A stretch of 64,000 nucleotides of DNA from Pseudopedobacter sp038243635 (GTDB taxonomy: Bacteria > Bacteroidota > Bacteroidia > Sphingobacteriales > Sphingobacteriaceae), in NCBI GenBank assembly GCA_038243635.1, contig JBBSQW010000002.1, forward strand, positions 124,001-188,000. Direction: 5' to 3'. Within the stretch, counting starts at the first letter, position 1; each line of letters begins with the position of its first letter. The notes under the pieces are model-generated. The model did no database searches. It saw nothing but the letters and a program-made list of their open reading frames with translations, and was not told where the DNA came from. Shown in pieces: positions 8,890 through 18,223 of this stretch. Position numbers and translations under genes: made by a program.

Positions 8890-9714
8890 TTAATTTTTGA
8901 AATGATTATTAATGTACAACAACTGATACTGAATTGCCTCGGCCCAATATTCCCAATTATGAGCTCCCGGATTGCTAATGAAAGTATGCGGAATATTATT
9001 CAATAGTAGTTTTTCATGCAACTTCACATTTACATTGTAAAAGAAATCTTCTGTTCCGCATTGTATAATTAACGATAATGATTTTGGAGTTAGCAGATGC
9101 GTAAGCTCCATTACGGTATTGTTATCCCAAGCGTCTTTGTTGTCAGCATACGTTCCTAAAGATTTTGCAATGTCCCAGTTTAGTGGGAAAGGTCTAATGT
9201 CTACACCGCCGCTCATGCTACCTGCAATGCTAAAAATATCCTGATGTTTAAAAGCAAGGAATAAAGCACCGTGGCCACCCATGCTTAAGCCAGTAATTGC
9301 TCTGTTGTTTTTGTTTGCTATTGTTTTATAATTCCCATCCACCCATTTTACCAATTCGGTGGCTACATAAGTTTCATATTTGTTAGTTGCTAGTTTTGGC
9401 GCATCAAAATACCAACTGCCGTAATTTCCATCAGGGCAAACAATCATCAATTGATACTGATCTACTAAGTTTTTAATTGCAGGTACCATATTTACCCAGC
9501 CACTGTAACTGTCCGAGTAGCCATGCAAGAGATAAACAACTGGGAAAGATTTTTTTCCATCGTAACTATCTGGCCTTAACACTACTGCTTTAATCTGTTT
9601 TTTCATCGACGGACTAAAGGTGCTTACGGTATCAACGGTTGCGCTGTAGGTTTTTAGGCTGATAAATAATAGTAAAAAAAACAGGATTCTACTTGGCGAA
9701 AGATTGATTTTCAT
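8890..9714 (-). CDS. Secreted esterase D/acetyl-xylan-esterase-like alpha/beta hydrolase
   Basis: A 274-residue protein of the putative esterase family (PF00756: esterase D, feruloyl/acetyl xylan esterases, mycolyltransferases). A signal peptide is clear (FFLLLFISLKTYSA, residues ~12-25), so it acts in the periplasm or outside. The nucleophile is S144 in GLSMGGHG. HGYSDS near residue 65 provides the oxyanion region, an acidic residue in GTEDFF and His in PGAHNWEYW complete a likely triad. The substrate is not evident; polysaccharide acyl groups are plausible given the organism. The gene stands alone between the REP cluster and the radical SAM gene. Confidence 0.88.
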   Translation of the reverse strand: MKINLSPSRILFFLLLFISLKTYSATVDTVSTFSPSMKKQIKAVVLRPDSYDGKKSFPVVYLLHGYSDSYSGWVNMVPAIKNLVDQYQLMIVCPDGNYGSWYFDAPKLATNKYETYVATELVKWVDGNYKTIANKNNRAITGLSMGGHGALFLAFKHQDIFSIAGSMSGGVDIRPFPLNWDIAKSLGTYADNKDAWDNNTVMELTHLLTPKSLSLIIQCGTEDFFYNVNVKLHEKLLLNNIPHTFISNPGAHNWEYWAEAIQYQLLYINNHFKN

Positions 9715-9900
9715 TTTTAGGTATTGTTTAGGTCTTTATTAAAGTTGGAAATGATAAATTTAGAAAAAAACCGTTAAGTGGAAAAGTAATAACCAAGCTG
9801 AACTTAAACATTCCTTAATTACTGATGGACTCATATATTGATGTTAATACCGTTGAGTAACCGCTAGTAAATTAATTGATTGTTCCTCGAACTTTTAATA

Positions 9901-9916
9901 ATCTAATCACCTAGCT
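9901..9916. repeat. Short 8-bp repeat remnant at a gene 3' end
   Basis: ATCTAATC followed by ACCTAGCT matches the 8-bp units at 752-783 and 18224-18338. The TAG stop of the radical SAM gene (9911-9913) sits on the CTA core of the second unit, in the same register as in the other two arrays. Confidence 0.45.
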
Positions 9917-10888
9917 AACCAACAAACTGCTGTACAAACTTCCTTGTACTACACCTTTACGTTCTATTTCATTATCGATAAAAGTTTGGATTTCTGATTT
10001 TCTTAAACCCCATTTTGGCGCAATTAGCATGTCTAAATCTGATATACCAAATAAACGTTGGATAACTACATCCGGACGAAGTCTTGGCAGCAACTCACAT
10101 AAGAAATTTGCGTATTCCTGTAACGTAAAAAGCTTGAACGGATCTTTTTTATACTTAGCGCCCATTATTGAGCCTTCTACAATGTGTAAATGATGGAATT
10201 TCACAAAATTGATTTGCGGGTATTTATTGATTTCATCGGCGTAAGCCAGCATCATTTCATGCGTTTCGCCAGGTAATCCAAAAATTGTGTGTACACAAAT
10301 ATCTAATTTACTTTTGGTCAATAAGCCCATTACATCTACAAATTCATCATGAGAACAACCGCGGTTAATCTGCGCTAATGTTTCGTTATAGATAGATTCC
10401 ATCCCCATTTCCAAATCCACATCAACTCTATCAGTATAGCTTTCTAAAAGCGCAATCTTCTCTATATCAATACAATCTGGTCTGGTTCCCACAGATAAAC
10501 CTACCACATTGGTCATGTCTACGCTCAAAGCCTCATCGTACATTGTTTTTAGGTAATGAGTAGGAGCGTAGGTGTTCGTGTTCGGCTGAAAATAGATGAT
10601 AAATTTTTCTGCCTTATAATGTTTCCAGGCTCGTTCCATACCAAACTCAATCTGTTGTTTCATGGTTTCCATGGTTCTGGAGGTTGGCGTAAACGAATCT
10701 ACATTGCAATAAGTGCAGCCTCCGTAGCCTTTAGAGCCATCGCGGTTGGGGCAAGTAAAGCCTCCGTCTACAATTACTTTGTACACGCGTTTGACCTTGT
10801 ATTTGTTTTTAAGGTGGGCGCTGTAATAATTATAATTCTTTTCTCCGAAGGCTAGGGCTTTTTCCAATGTCAAATGATATTTTTGCAA
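9911..10888 (-). CDS. TIGR01212-type radical SAM protein (YhcC-like)
   Basis: A ~325-residue radical SAM protein. The 4Fe-4S cluster cysteines are in FTCPNRDGSKGYGGCTYCN, the spaced arrangement typical of the TIGR01212/YhcC family rather than a plain CxxxCxxC. TNVVGLSVGTRPDCI and VHTIFGLPGETHEMM follow, as in the family. The reaction is not established here. The longest frame starts at TTG (10888), but that codon overlaps a TATCTTTG -7 element (10886-10893, minus strand). Initiation is therefore probably slightly downstream, for example at TTG near 10873 or 10867. It is divergent from the CorA gene with 37 bp between. Confidence 0.9.
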   Translation of the reverse strand: MQKYHLTLEKALAFGEKNYNYYSAHLKNKYKVKRVYKVIVDGGFTCPNRDGSKGYGGCTYCNVDSFTPTSRTMETMKQQIEFGMERAWKHYKAEKFIIYFQPNTNTYAPTHYLKTMYDEALSVDMTNVVGLSVGTRPDCIDIEKIALLESYTDRVDVDLEMGMESIYNETLAQINRGCSHDEFVDVMGLLTKSKLDICVHTIFGLPGETHEMMLAYADEINKYPQINFVKFHHLHIVEGSIMGAKYKKDPFKLFTLQEYANFLCELLPRLRPDVVIQRLFGISDLDMLIAPKWGLRKSEIQTFIDNEIERKGVVQGSLYSSLLVS

Positions 10889-10925
10889 AGATACGAATTG
10901 AAAATTAATGTTACCTTGATGCCGA

Positions 10926-11879
10926 ATGCTTAGAATATACTACAAGAAGAACACTCGCTTAGAAAAAGAGTCAGATGTTGAGCTTTTGAGAGAAATACCC
11001 ATAGAGAGCTTAGTATGGGTTGATTTGCAAAACCCCACGATAGAAGAAAAAGTTATAATAGAAACTTATTTCGATATCAAATATTCATCGGAAGAGGAGT
11101 CGCAAGAGATTGAAAGTTCATCCCGCTTTAGCGAGATGGATAACGAGATAATCATTAACTCCAATTTTCTATCAATTACAGCGGATGGCTTTGCTTACAA
11201 CCCTGTATCTATTATCTTAGAAAAAGGCATTCTTTTTACCTATCGCGATGATGATATCAAAACTTTTAGTGAGTCGGTTAAAAAAATAAAAGCAAATCCA
11301 ACATTATATATCAACGGTTATCAGATTTTATCCACTGTTTTAGAAACCTGTATTGATCAAGATGCTGATTTAATCGAAAACATTGCAAAAGAAATTGCAG
11401 AGCTAAACCGCAGTTTAAAAGCAACAAATGAACGGGTGGATGAGGAAGATTTATTGAAGATATCTTCTTTACAAAGCGATAACATGATGCTTCGCGAAAA
11501 CATCATAGACAAACAACGACTATTATCATCATTAATAAAATCATCTATTTTTCCACAGGAGTTTATGGGTGTTTTAAAAATTATGGTAAAGGATATCAGT
11601 TCGCTTTTAGAACACAATAAATTTGCGTTTGAACGACTAGAGTACCTACAGGATACATTTATGGGTTTGATCAATATCGAACAGAACAGAATCATTAAGA
11701 TTTTTACTGTTGCTACTGTTGCTTTTATGCCACCAACTTTGATTGCCAGTATTTACGGGATGAACTTTGAAGGCATGCCGGAATTAAATTGGGAATACGG
11801 CTATGTAGCGGCCATTTTTTTTATGATTGCGTCTTCTTTAGGAACGTTGTTTTACTTTAGAAAAAAGAACTGGTTATAA
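10926..11879 (+). CDS. CorA-family Mg2+/divalent cation transporter
   Basis: A 317-residue homologue of the CorA magnesium channel. A long cytoplasmic alpha/beta and helical domain (residues 1-~250) is followed by two C-terminal membrane helices. The pore signature GMN is present in IYGMNFEGMPELNWEYGY, and the short positively charged tail RKKNWL ends the protein, as usual. It acts as a homopentamer in the inner membrane. Length and layout are normal. It is transcribed away from the radical SAM gene. A strong terminator lies downstream beyond a MITE-like element. Confidence 0.92.
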   Translation: MLRIYYKKNTRLEKESDVELLREIPIESLVWVDLQNPTIEEKVIIETYFDIKYSSEEESQEIESSSRFSEMDNEIIINSNFLSITADGFAYNPVSIILEKGILFTYRDDDIKTFSESVKKIKANPTLYINGYQILSTVLETCIDQDADLIENIAKEIAELNRSLKATNERVDEEDLLKISSLQSDNMMLRENIIDKQRLLSSLIKSSIFPQEFMGVLKIMVKDISSLLEHNKFAFERLEYLQDTFMGLINIEQNRIIKIFTVATVAFMPPTLIASIYGMNFEGMPELNWEYGYVAAIFFMIASSLGTLFYFRKKNWL

Positions 11880-11922
11880 GGAGGTATTCCCAATGTCGTT
11901 AAGTTAAGCATTTTCTATATCC

Positions 11923-12025
11923 ACGTCGTCATTTCGACGGAAGGAGAAATCCCACGAGAAAGGTCTTCATGCAATGTTTACTACCTATTTGTGAGATGTC
12001 TCTCTATCGTTCGACATAACGACGT
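11923..12025. repeat. MITE-like 103-bp element with 15-bp terminal inverted repeats
   Basis: The left end ACGTCGTCATTTCGA and the right end TCGACATAACGACGT are inverted repeats with 13 of 15 positions paired. The interior also carries partly self-complementary segments (AAGGAGAAATCCCACGAG and GAGATGTCTCTC). It lies in the corA-DUF485 gap and contains no coding sequence. It resembles small mobile intergenic repeats common in Bacteroidota. No second copy was seen in this window. Confidence 0.6.
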
Positions 12026-12047
12026 ACCTTAAATAATGCCATTGGCG

Positions 12048-12094
12048 ATTATCCCTAACATTTCTTTACTAATGTTAGGGATAATTTGTTTTTT
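12048..12094 (+). terminator. Strong rho-independent terminator downstream of corA
   Basis: A perfect 15-bp inverted repeat (ATTATCCCTAACATT at 12048-12062 and its complement at 12071-12085) has an 8-nt loop and is followed by TTGTTTTTTTTG. It is placed to stop transcription from corA before the symporter operon. Confidence 0.85.
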
Positions 12095-12155
12095 TTGCTT
12101 GGCACTTAAAAGGATAAAACGTTATATTGGAAGCCTAAACTAATATAAACCTTTT

Positions 12156-12440
12156 ATGGATCACGGACCCGCGGCTGAACTCGGCGTCGATAATGCTTCT
12201 GCAAAGAAAGCAAAGTTGGGCGTTTGGTTTTTCCTAATCTACTCTTTTTTTTACGTTGGCTTTGTTGTTATTGGCGTTGTTAATTACGAATTATTAAGTC
12301 AAGAAGTTGCCTTCGGATTAAATCTTGCCCTTTTTTACGGAATGGGTTTAATTTTATTCGCAGTTCTTTTAGGCTTGTTATATAACTTTTTATGTACTCG
12401 TTACGAAGACGAATTAAATAAGGAGGAAAAACAAGCATGA
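12156..12440 (+). CDS. DUF485 small membrane protein (symporter partner)
   Basis: A 94-residue protein with two membrane helices (residues ~24-46 and ~56-80) and a charged C-terminus, typical of DUF485. In many bacteria DUF485 proteins are encoded directly before an acetate-type sodium:solute symporter, as in yjcH-actP. Here the stop overlaps the symporter start by four bases (ATGA), so translation is coupled and the two products probably act together in the inner membrane. Confidence 0.85.
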   Translation: MDHGPAAELGVDNASAKKAKLGVWFFLIYSFFYVGFVVIGVVNYELLSQEVAFGLNLALFYGMGLILFAVLLGLLYNFLCTRYEDELNKEEKQA

Positions 12441-14350
12441 TCTACGAGGTTTCTTACCCCGCACTTTTTTTCTTTGTGCTATTTGTGGGCTTTGTGCTCT
12501 GGCTTTCATTTTATTTCGCTCGCAAAACTAAGTCAGCTTCATCATATTACGCTGCCGGTGGTCAAATCCACTGGGCGGTGAACGGAGTCGCTTTTGCTGG
12601 TGATTATCTTTCTGCAGCTTCTTTTTTAGGTATCTGTGGGATGATCGCAACAGTTGGTTTTGATGGTTTCTTATATTCTATCGGTTTTTTAGCAGGCTGG
12701 ATTGTAGCGCTTTTCTTAATTGCAGAACCGCTTAAAAGATTAGGTAAATATACTTTTACCGATGCTTTAAACTCTACATTTAAATCGAGAGCAATTACGT
12801 TGACTGCGGCGGTTAGTACATTGATTGTGTCAATGTTTTACCTCATACCACAAATGGTTGGCGCAGGCGATTTGGTAACACCATTGCTTGGCTTACCTCA
12901 TTGGGTTGGTGTAGTGTTAGTTGGGGTAGTGGTAATTGTAATTGTGGCTAGTGCCGGGATGACCTCTACCACTTACGTACAGTTTTTAAAAGGCGGCTTG
13001 TTGATTATCCTTTCCACGGTTTTAACTATTTACATACTTAAAAACGGATTTACATTAACACCAGATCATGAAGGTCAGCCTTATCATAAGTTCATGACAA
13101 TTACGCCAGAAGTGGAAGATGGAAACGTAATTAAAGCGAGTGATTGGCAAGTTGTAGGGCAACAAGTTGTAAAAGAAAGAACTTACGTTAATCTTGAGAA
13201 GGATAATGTTTCTAGATGGTTTTCGCTAGCAGAAAAAGAAGGAAATTATACTTTAAAAGAAGCATTGTCTATCGAAGAAACTGCAAACGGAAAGCTTTAT
13301 AATGGAGAGCCGGCAACAAATAGAAAGTTTTACCAAGTCGGTAACATGAATAAAATCATCGTTGATGGTAAAGAGGTTGAAAAAACTGGTCCAGTTGGTC
13401 CAGCCGAGTTTTTATCAATAATTGAAAAAAGTGAGTTGACACGCTTTGCAAAAGTTGACGTTAAGGACGGCGATAGAAATATTACGCTTTACGTTCAAAA
13501 TATTACGCAAGGAAAAAACTTTATGCTTCCAGGTTTAAAGTACAAGATAGGTAAAGGCTCAAGCGTTTGGAGCAAGATGGATTTTATCTCGTTAATGCTA
13601 GCTCTGTTTTTAGGAACTGCATCATTACCACACATTTTAATTAGGTATTACACCGTGAAATCGCAACGTGACGCCAGAAAATCTACAATTTTAGCTATTG
13701 GAGCCATAGGTGCATTCTATGTATTAACCCTTTTTATGGGCTTAGGTGCAGCAGTTAATGGAGTAATGGATGTTGAGTCTAGTAACATGGCGGCACCTCT
13801 TTTAGCGAAAGCCTTTGGGGTTGTTTTGTTTTCTATCATCTCAGCTGTAGCTTTTGCGACTATTTTAGGTACCGTTGCGGGTTTAATTATTGCGTCGTCA
13901 GGGGCTATTGCGCATGATTTAATTGAGAACTACTTTAAAATTAATCTAGAGGAAGATAAAAAGGTGAAAGCAGGTAAAATTGCTGCGTTTGGTGTTGGAG
14001 CTTTAGCAATTTGCCTAGGGATCGCTTTTAAAGGGATGAATGTTTCTTTCTTAGTTGGATGGGCGTTTTCTGTTGCCGCTTCAGCCAATCTGCCAGCAAT
14101 TTTGTTCTTGTTATTCTGGAAAAAAACAACGGCTAACGGCATTGCTTCTTCTATTGTAGTCGGTATTGTTTCGTCTTTAGCCATCATTTTGACTTCACCA
14201 ACTATGTGGGAACGTTATGGTTTAGCGCCTGCTACAGCGTTGCACCAATTAGATAATCCTGCTATTATTTCATTTCCCTTGGCTGTGCTAACCGTTTGGT
14301 TGGTTTCTCTAATGGGGAAAAAGAAAGAAGTTAAAATAGCTGTTGCGTAA
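12437..14350 (+). CDS. Sodium/solute symporter, acetate permease (ActP)-like
   Basis: A 637-residue SSSF-family symporter. The core helices carry recognisable family segments: GVAFAGDYLSAASFLGI near residue 50 and LFLGTASLPHILIRYYTV near residue 400. Family members import acetate or other short carboxylates with Na+. Compared with E. coli ActP it has a soluble insert of ~170 residues (about 205-375) between two membrane helices. This makes it longer than usual, though the flanking helices are intact. DUF485 immediately upstream supports an acetate-type assignment. The exact substrate remains inferred. Confidence 0.88.
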   Translation: MIYEVSYPALFFFVLFVGFVLWLSFYFARKTKSASSYYAAGGQIHWAVNGVAFAGDYLSAASFLGICGMIATVGFDGFLYSIGFLAGWIVALFLIAEPLKRLGKYTFTDALNSTFKSRAITLTAAVSTLIVSMFYLIPQMVGAGDLVTPLLGLPHWVGVVLVGVVVIVIVASAGMTSTTYVQFLKGGLLIILSTVLTIYILKNGFTLTPDHEGQPYHKFMTITPEVEDGNVIKASDWQVVGQQVVKERTYVNLEKDNVSRWFSLAEKEGNYTLKEALSIEETANGKLYNGEPATNRKFYQVGNMNKIIVDGKEVEKTGPVGPAEFLSIIEKSELTRFAKVDVKDGDRNITLYVQNITQGKNFMLPGLKYKIGKGSSVWSKMDFISLMLALFLGTASLPHILIRYYTVKSQRDARKSTILAIGAIGAFYVLTLFMGLGAAVNGVMDVESSNMAAPLLAKAFGVVLFSIISAVAFATILGTVAGLIIASSGAIAHDLIENYFKINLEEDKKVKAGKIAAFGVGALAICLGIAFKGMNVSFLVGWAFSVAASANLPAILFLLFWKKTTANGIASSIVVGIVSSLAIILTSPTMWERYGLAPATALHQLDNPAIISFPLAVLTVWLVSLMGKKKEVKIAVA

Positions 14351-14504
14351 ATAGATCAAATTTTTTATTATCACTACAAAGATTTACCGTTATAAATCAT
14401 CACGTTTGTTTACCTGTATCTCAGCGCTGAAACCAAATAATATCGTTGCGGCTAGTTAATAATGTTTTCTATTTATTTGGCGGTTCTTCTTGAAATAATA
14501 GCTG

Positions 14505-15800
14505 TTAAATAGTGTCAAAAAATTTGATCATTAGTTTGAAGTAATTTTCAAACGCTGTGAGTGGTAAGCTATCTGCTTTGTCGTAAATATCATGATACGC
14601 TGGTGTGCCGCCCAAGGTGTAAATAAAGAAAGAAGGAACTCCTATTTCGTAAAAAGGACAATGATCGCTTTTACATGCCTCTCCTCTAATGTCAACTTTA
14701 GGTAGAAACTTATATTTATCGTTAAGCTTTACCAATTGGTCAAACTGAGAACGAAAAATAGATCCATTTACAACCTTAATTCCGTCTTCGCCAGTACCAG
14801 CCAAATCAAAGTTAACCAAAAATTTAATTTTAGATAAGTTGACTAATGGATTTTTCACGAACGCTTTGGAACCTAAAAGTCCAATCTCTTCACCTGAAAA
14901 TGCGATGAATACCGTATTGTATTTAGGCTGGTTTTTTGAGTAATGTTGTACAAAATTAAGCATCATCGTAGTTCCGCTAGCGTTATCATTAGCGCCAGGG
15001 AAGTAAACTTTTTTACCCATTAAACCCAAATGATCAAAATGGGCAGTAATTAATATGGTAGAGTCTGATCCAGAACTTCCTTTAACCATTCCAACAACAT
15101 TTCGAGTCTGATAATCAGGGATGAGTTTACTTTCAATATTCACAGTAATTTTATGCACTAAAGAAGGGTCAAGGCTTTTTTCATTGATATGAATAACAGG
15201 TCTTGGGTTTTGGTAAGTCAATGAGGTCCAAGTCAGTTTATCTTCAGAAAATAAAACAAGTCTTTTAAAATCTAGGTCAGCGTTTGTTTTAAGTTGAGTA
15301 ATGTTGTCAGAAATAGTTTGTTTTAAATCGCTGGTTTCTTCAATAAAGGTTCTATTATCTAATAAAATAAAAGTTCCTTTAGCTCGGCTAATCAATTTTG
15401 ATAATTTTTCTAGAGTGTTTATGTCTAACCGAGTTACTGCGATTACCTTATACGTCCCTTTTAAAGAAGGACTTGTGGCGTCTACCAAATAATCAACAGC
15501 GGTATTAAGCAATTTACCATCTAATTTTACTTTTACTTTTCCTGGAAAGATATTTGCCGAGAGTTTAAAATCTTGGAAATAGGAACCATTATTTAATGGT
15601 AAAAGCCCTGATTTTTTAAACTCAGCAGCTATAAAGGCTGAAGCAATCTGATCACCGTTCGCCACATAACCTCGCCCCTTAAATTCAGGGCTAGTTAGTG
15701 TTTTGATTGTTTTTATGGTGTAATCCATATCCTGCGCATGGACACTAATATTGATGGAGATTAGTAAAAAGTAAAGTAAAAACGGGACTATTCTTTTCAT
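14505..15800 (-). CDS. Secreted M28-family zinc aminopeptidase
   Basis: A 431-residue M28 peptidase with a signal peptide (LLYFLLISINISVHAQ, ending near residue 23). A PA-like inserted region comes first, then the catalytic domain. The zinc-ligand segments are AHFDHLG (His and the first Asp), GANDNASGT (bridging Asp), FSGEEIGLLGS (general-base Glu and ligand Glu), NFDLAGTGEDG (Asp) and the last His in PAYHDIYDKADS. All expected ligands are present. It probably trims N-terminal residues from peptides in the periplasm. Monocistronic: the flanking gaps are 154 and 463 bp. Confidence 0.9.
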   Translation of the reverse strand: MKRIVPFLLYFLLISINISVHAQDMDYTIKTIKTLTSPEFKGRGYVANGDQIASAFIAAEFKKSGLLPLNNGSYFQDFKLSANIFPGKVKVKLDGKLLNTAVDYLVDATSPSLKGTYKVIAVTRLDINTLEKLSKLISRAKGTFILLDNRTFIEETSDLKQTISDNITQLKTNADLDFKRLVLFSEDKLTWTSLTYQNPRPVIHINEKSLDPSLVHKITVNIESKLIPDYQTRNVVGMVKGSSGSDSTILITAHFDHLGLMGKKVYFPGANDNASGTTMMLNFVQHYSKNQPKYNTVFIAFSGEEIGLLGSKAFVKNPLVNLSKIKFLVNFDLAGTGEDGIKVVNGSIFRSQFDQLVKLNDKYKFLPKVDIRGEACKSDHCPFYEIGVPSFFIYTLGGTPAYHDIYDKADSLPLTAFENYFKLMIKFFDTI

Positions 15801-16263
15801 TTTTCTATATTTTTTAAGAAATAAATTTTAGAATAATAAGCTCACAGAAATTCTATTTAACACATGTTAAGGAACATTGTAACGATTCTCATACCTTATT
15901 ACGTTAACGTACACGAATATAGTGTTTAATTACAATCAAAATGAATTCGTATTCAAATATTTGTCGGTAAAGCACTCGATCTCAATAAGTCTTTTTTATT
16001 AAATCTTTATCGCTATTGCCTTTGTTTTTTATTCATGGCGTACTTCGTAGCTGTGCTATGGTCGTTTAGTAAATAAGTCGAGGGATCAACTTAGATGTCG
16101 TATTATTTTAAAATAAAAAAGTCCAATAAAAACCTAGTGGACTAATTGTTATTTCTTTAAAAACGGCTTAGAAAAGCCAGATACCTTTTTTAAGTCTTCG
16201 GGAACACGGGTTGTGGGCTTAAGATTGATTGTGCTTCATTGATGAATAGATTCCACTATTTCT
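15801..16263. other. 463-bp gap without a recognisable gene
   Basis: AT-rich sequence between the M28 peptidase and the DUF5362-like gene, both on the minus strand. No open frame, RNA gene or repeat shared with other parts of the window was found. Two weak hairpins are visible (GGCTT-AGAA-AAGCC at 16164-16177 and AGTCCA...TGGACT near 16119-16143). The second could be a weak terminator for the gene on the minus strand. Confidence 0.5.
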
Positions 16264-16734
16264 TTAACCTGCAACGCCGGATACCAGCGTTGCAATAAAT
16301 GCAATAGCATAAAAGCCGATAGCAACAATGGCAACCATTCCAATAAATTTGAAGAAAGCCCTTAGCCTGTCAAAACTATAATCGATAGATTCTTGATCGT
16401 TATGTTCAACGGCCTGTTTCATATAAACTGAAAAATCGAAAATATTCCTAGCAGGGAAGTAATAGAGCACTGCAATAACTGCATAAACAATTCCAGTTGT
16501 GTTATTTATGGCAGTGGCCGGTTGACCAACTGCAGCTAGTTGTGCACCAATTTCTTTTCCGTAAAATACAACAGCTAAAGACACAAATAACAGAATTCCG
16601 CACATCGCAAAACCAACTATCCCTACAAATCTGGCCCATTTAGCGATTTCTGCTAGTACACTTTTTATCTTGCTATCAAAATGTAAAGATTTATCATTAT
16701 CCGTTTCTAACGCTGGTTTAACTTCTTCTTGCAT
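16264..16734 (-). CDS. DUF5362-like multi-spanning membrane protein
   Basis: A 156-residue protein with a polar N-terminus (~30 residues) and about four hydrophobic segments (residues ~38-60, ~75-92 and ~130-153, plus a short one). The arrangement, with FPARNIFDFS after the third segment and a paired-helix layout, resembles DUF5362 proteins of Bacteroidota. No function is known for the family. It lies next to ychF but on the opposite strand. Confidence 0.6.
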   Translation of the reverse strand: MQEEVKPALETDNDKSLHFDSKIKSVLAEIAKWARFVGIVGFAMCGILLFVSLAVVFYGKEIGAQLAAVGQPATAINNTTGIVYAVIAVLYYFPARNIFDFSVYMKQAVEHNDQESIDYSFDRLRAFFKFIGMVAIVAIGFYAIAFIATLVSGVAG

Positions 16735-16819
16735 AGCTAATCGATTTAACAGACGGTATTGTTTCTACGCTGTTTTATAAAACTCTTGCGAAACTAAAAA
16801 AAATATACGCTTATTCTGC

Positions 16820-16827
16820 TATCTTTG
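16820..16827 (+). promoter_or_regulatory. -7 element TATCTTTG upstream of ychF
   Basis: A match to the Bacteroidota TAnnTTTG -7 consensus, 60 bp before the ychF start codon. No good -33 TTTG at 17-21 bp spacing was found. Confidence 0.5.
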
Positions 16828-16886
16828 CGCCCAAATTGCGTGATTTTACGCTGTTTATCGAAATAAGAATATTTAAATAAAAAAAT

Positions 16887-17987
16887 ATGGCTTTACAGTG
16901 CGGAATAGTTGGGCTACCTAACGTCGGAAAATCAACCTTGTTTAATTGTTTATCTAATGCAAAAGCACAAGCGGCAAATTTTCCTTTTTGTACCATCGAA
17001 CCTAATATTGGTGTAATTACCGTTCCGGATGATCGATTGACTAAGTTAACAGAGTTAGTTAAACCTCAGCGTATTGTGCCAAATACTATAGAGATTGTTG
17101 ATATCGCTGGCTTGGTAAAAGGCGCTTCAAAAGGTGAAGGTTTAGGTAACCAATTCTTAGGAAACATTAGAGCTACAAATGCAATAATCCATGTTTTAAG
17201 ATGTTTTGAAGATGACAATGTGATTCATGTTGATGGTTCGGTTGATCCAATCAGAGATAAAGAAATTATTGATACCGAATTGCAGTTAAAGGATTTGGAT
17301 ACCGTTAGTAAGCGTATTCAAAAAGTAGAGAAGATGGCTAAGACCGGCAATGATAAAGATGCTAAGCGTACCTTTGAGATTCTGTCTATCGTTAAGAGTC
17401 ACCTAGAAAGCGGAAAAGCTGCTCGTACAGCGCCTGTAACTGCCGATGATTTTGACTTTATTGAAGATTTAAGCTTGTTAACGATCAAGCCAGTTTTATA
17501 CGTTTGTAACGTAGATGAAGCAGCTGTAAATACTGGAAATAAATTTGTTGACCTGGTAAAAGAGGCGGTAAAAGGTGAGGATGCTGAAGTATTAATTATT
17601 TCTGCTAAAATAGAGTCTGAGATTGCCGAATTAGATGATTACGAAGAACGTACCATGTTTTTAGACGATTTAGGTCTAAAAGAATCAGGTGTTGCTCAGT
17701 TAATAAGAGCCGCTTACCGGTTATTGGATTTATACACTTACTTTACTGCAGGAGTGCAAGAAGTTAGAGCTTGGACAATTACCAAAGGTTTTACAGCACC
17801 ACAAGCAGCGGGAGTAATTCACTCTGACTTTGAAAAAGGATTTATTAGAGCAGAAGTCATCAAATACAACGACTTCGTAACATTAGGTTCAGAAAATGCA
17901 TGTAAAGACGCTGGTAAGCTAGGTGTAGAGGGTAAAACCTACGTAGTTGAAGACGGAGATATCATGCACTTTAGATTTAACGTATAA
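16887..17987 (+). CDS. ychF: Redox-regulated ribosome-associated ATPase YchF
   Basis: A 366-residue member of the Obg-like YchF/OLA1 family. P-loop GLPNVGKST (residues ~7-15) and the following FPFCTIEPNIG switch region are present. NVDE replaces the canonical guanine-binding NKxD, which fits the family's preference for ATP. A TGS domain occupies the C-terminus (TYFTAGVQEVRAWTI and after). It binds ribosomes and has roles in stress and translation quality control in studied bacteria. Length and domains are normal. The tRNA-Arg gene follows 53 bp downstream on the same strand. Confidence 0.96.
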   Translation: MALQCGIVGLPNVGKSTLFNCLSNAKAQAANFPFCTIEPNIGVITVPDDRLTKLTELVKPQRIVPNTIEIVDIAGLVKGASKGEGLGNQFLGNIRATNAIIHVLRCFEDDNVIHVDGSVDPIRDKEIIDTELQLKDLDTVSKRIQKVEKMAKTGNDKDAKRTFEILSIVKSHLESGKAARTAPVTADDFDFIEDLSLLTIKPVLYVCNVDEAAVNTGNKFVDLVKEAVKGEDAEVLIISAKIESEIAELDDYEERTMFLDDLGLKESGVAQLIRAAYRLLDLYTYFTAGVQEVRAWTITKGFTAPQAAGVIHSDFEKGFIRAEVIKYNDFVTLGSENACKDAGKLGVEGKTYVVEDGDIMHFRFNV

Positions 17988-18040
17988 TTTTTAATGCAGA
18001 GCTGCTAAAATTTTCGCACTTTCGGCATAAATTAAGTAAT

Positions 18041-18115
18041 GCGCTCTTAGTTTAATGGATAGAATGTAAGATTCCGGTTCTTACGGTACAGGTTCGATTC
18101 CTGTAGAGCGCACCA
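18041..18115 (+). tRNA. tRNA-Arg (anticodon CCG)
   Basis: A 75-nt cloverleaf with encoded CCA. The acceptor stem GCGCTCT pairs with AGAGCGC (18105-18111) and the discriminator is A. The anticodon arm is TAAGA-TTCCGGT-TCTTA, giving anticodon CCG for CGG codons. The T arm is ACAGG-TTCGATT-CCTGT. No intron or long variable arm. Confidence 0.95.
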
Positions 18116-18147
18116 AAGCCTGTTCTTATAAAGAAGAGGCTTTTTTT
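18115..18147 (+). terminator. Terminator after tRNA-Arg
   Basis: The stem AAAGCCT / AGGCTTT has a 15-nt loop and is followed by a T run, directly after the encoded CCA. Confidence 0.75.
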
Positions 18148-18223
18148 ATTGTATTTTAATTCCCAAATTGAAAACCAGTGAGTTTTGATGAAAACACCCA
18201 AAAAATCAACACAATTCCGTTTA

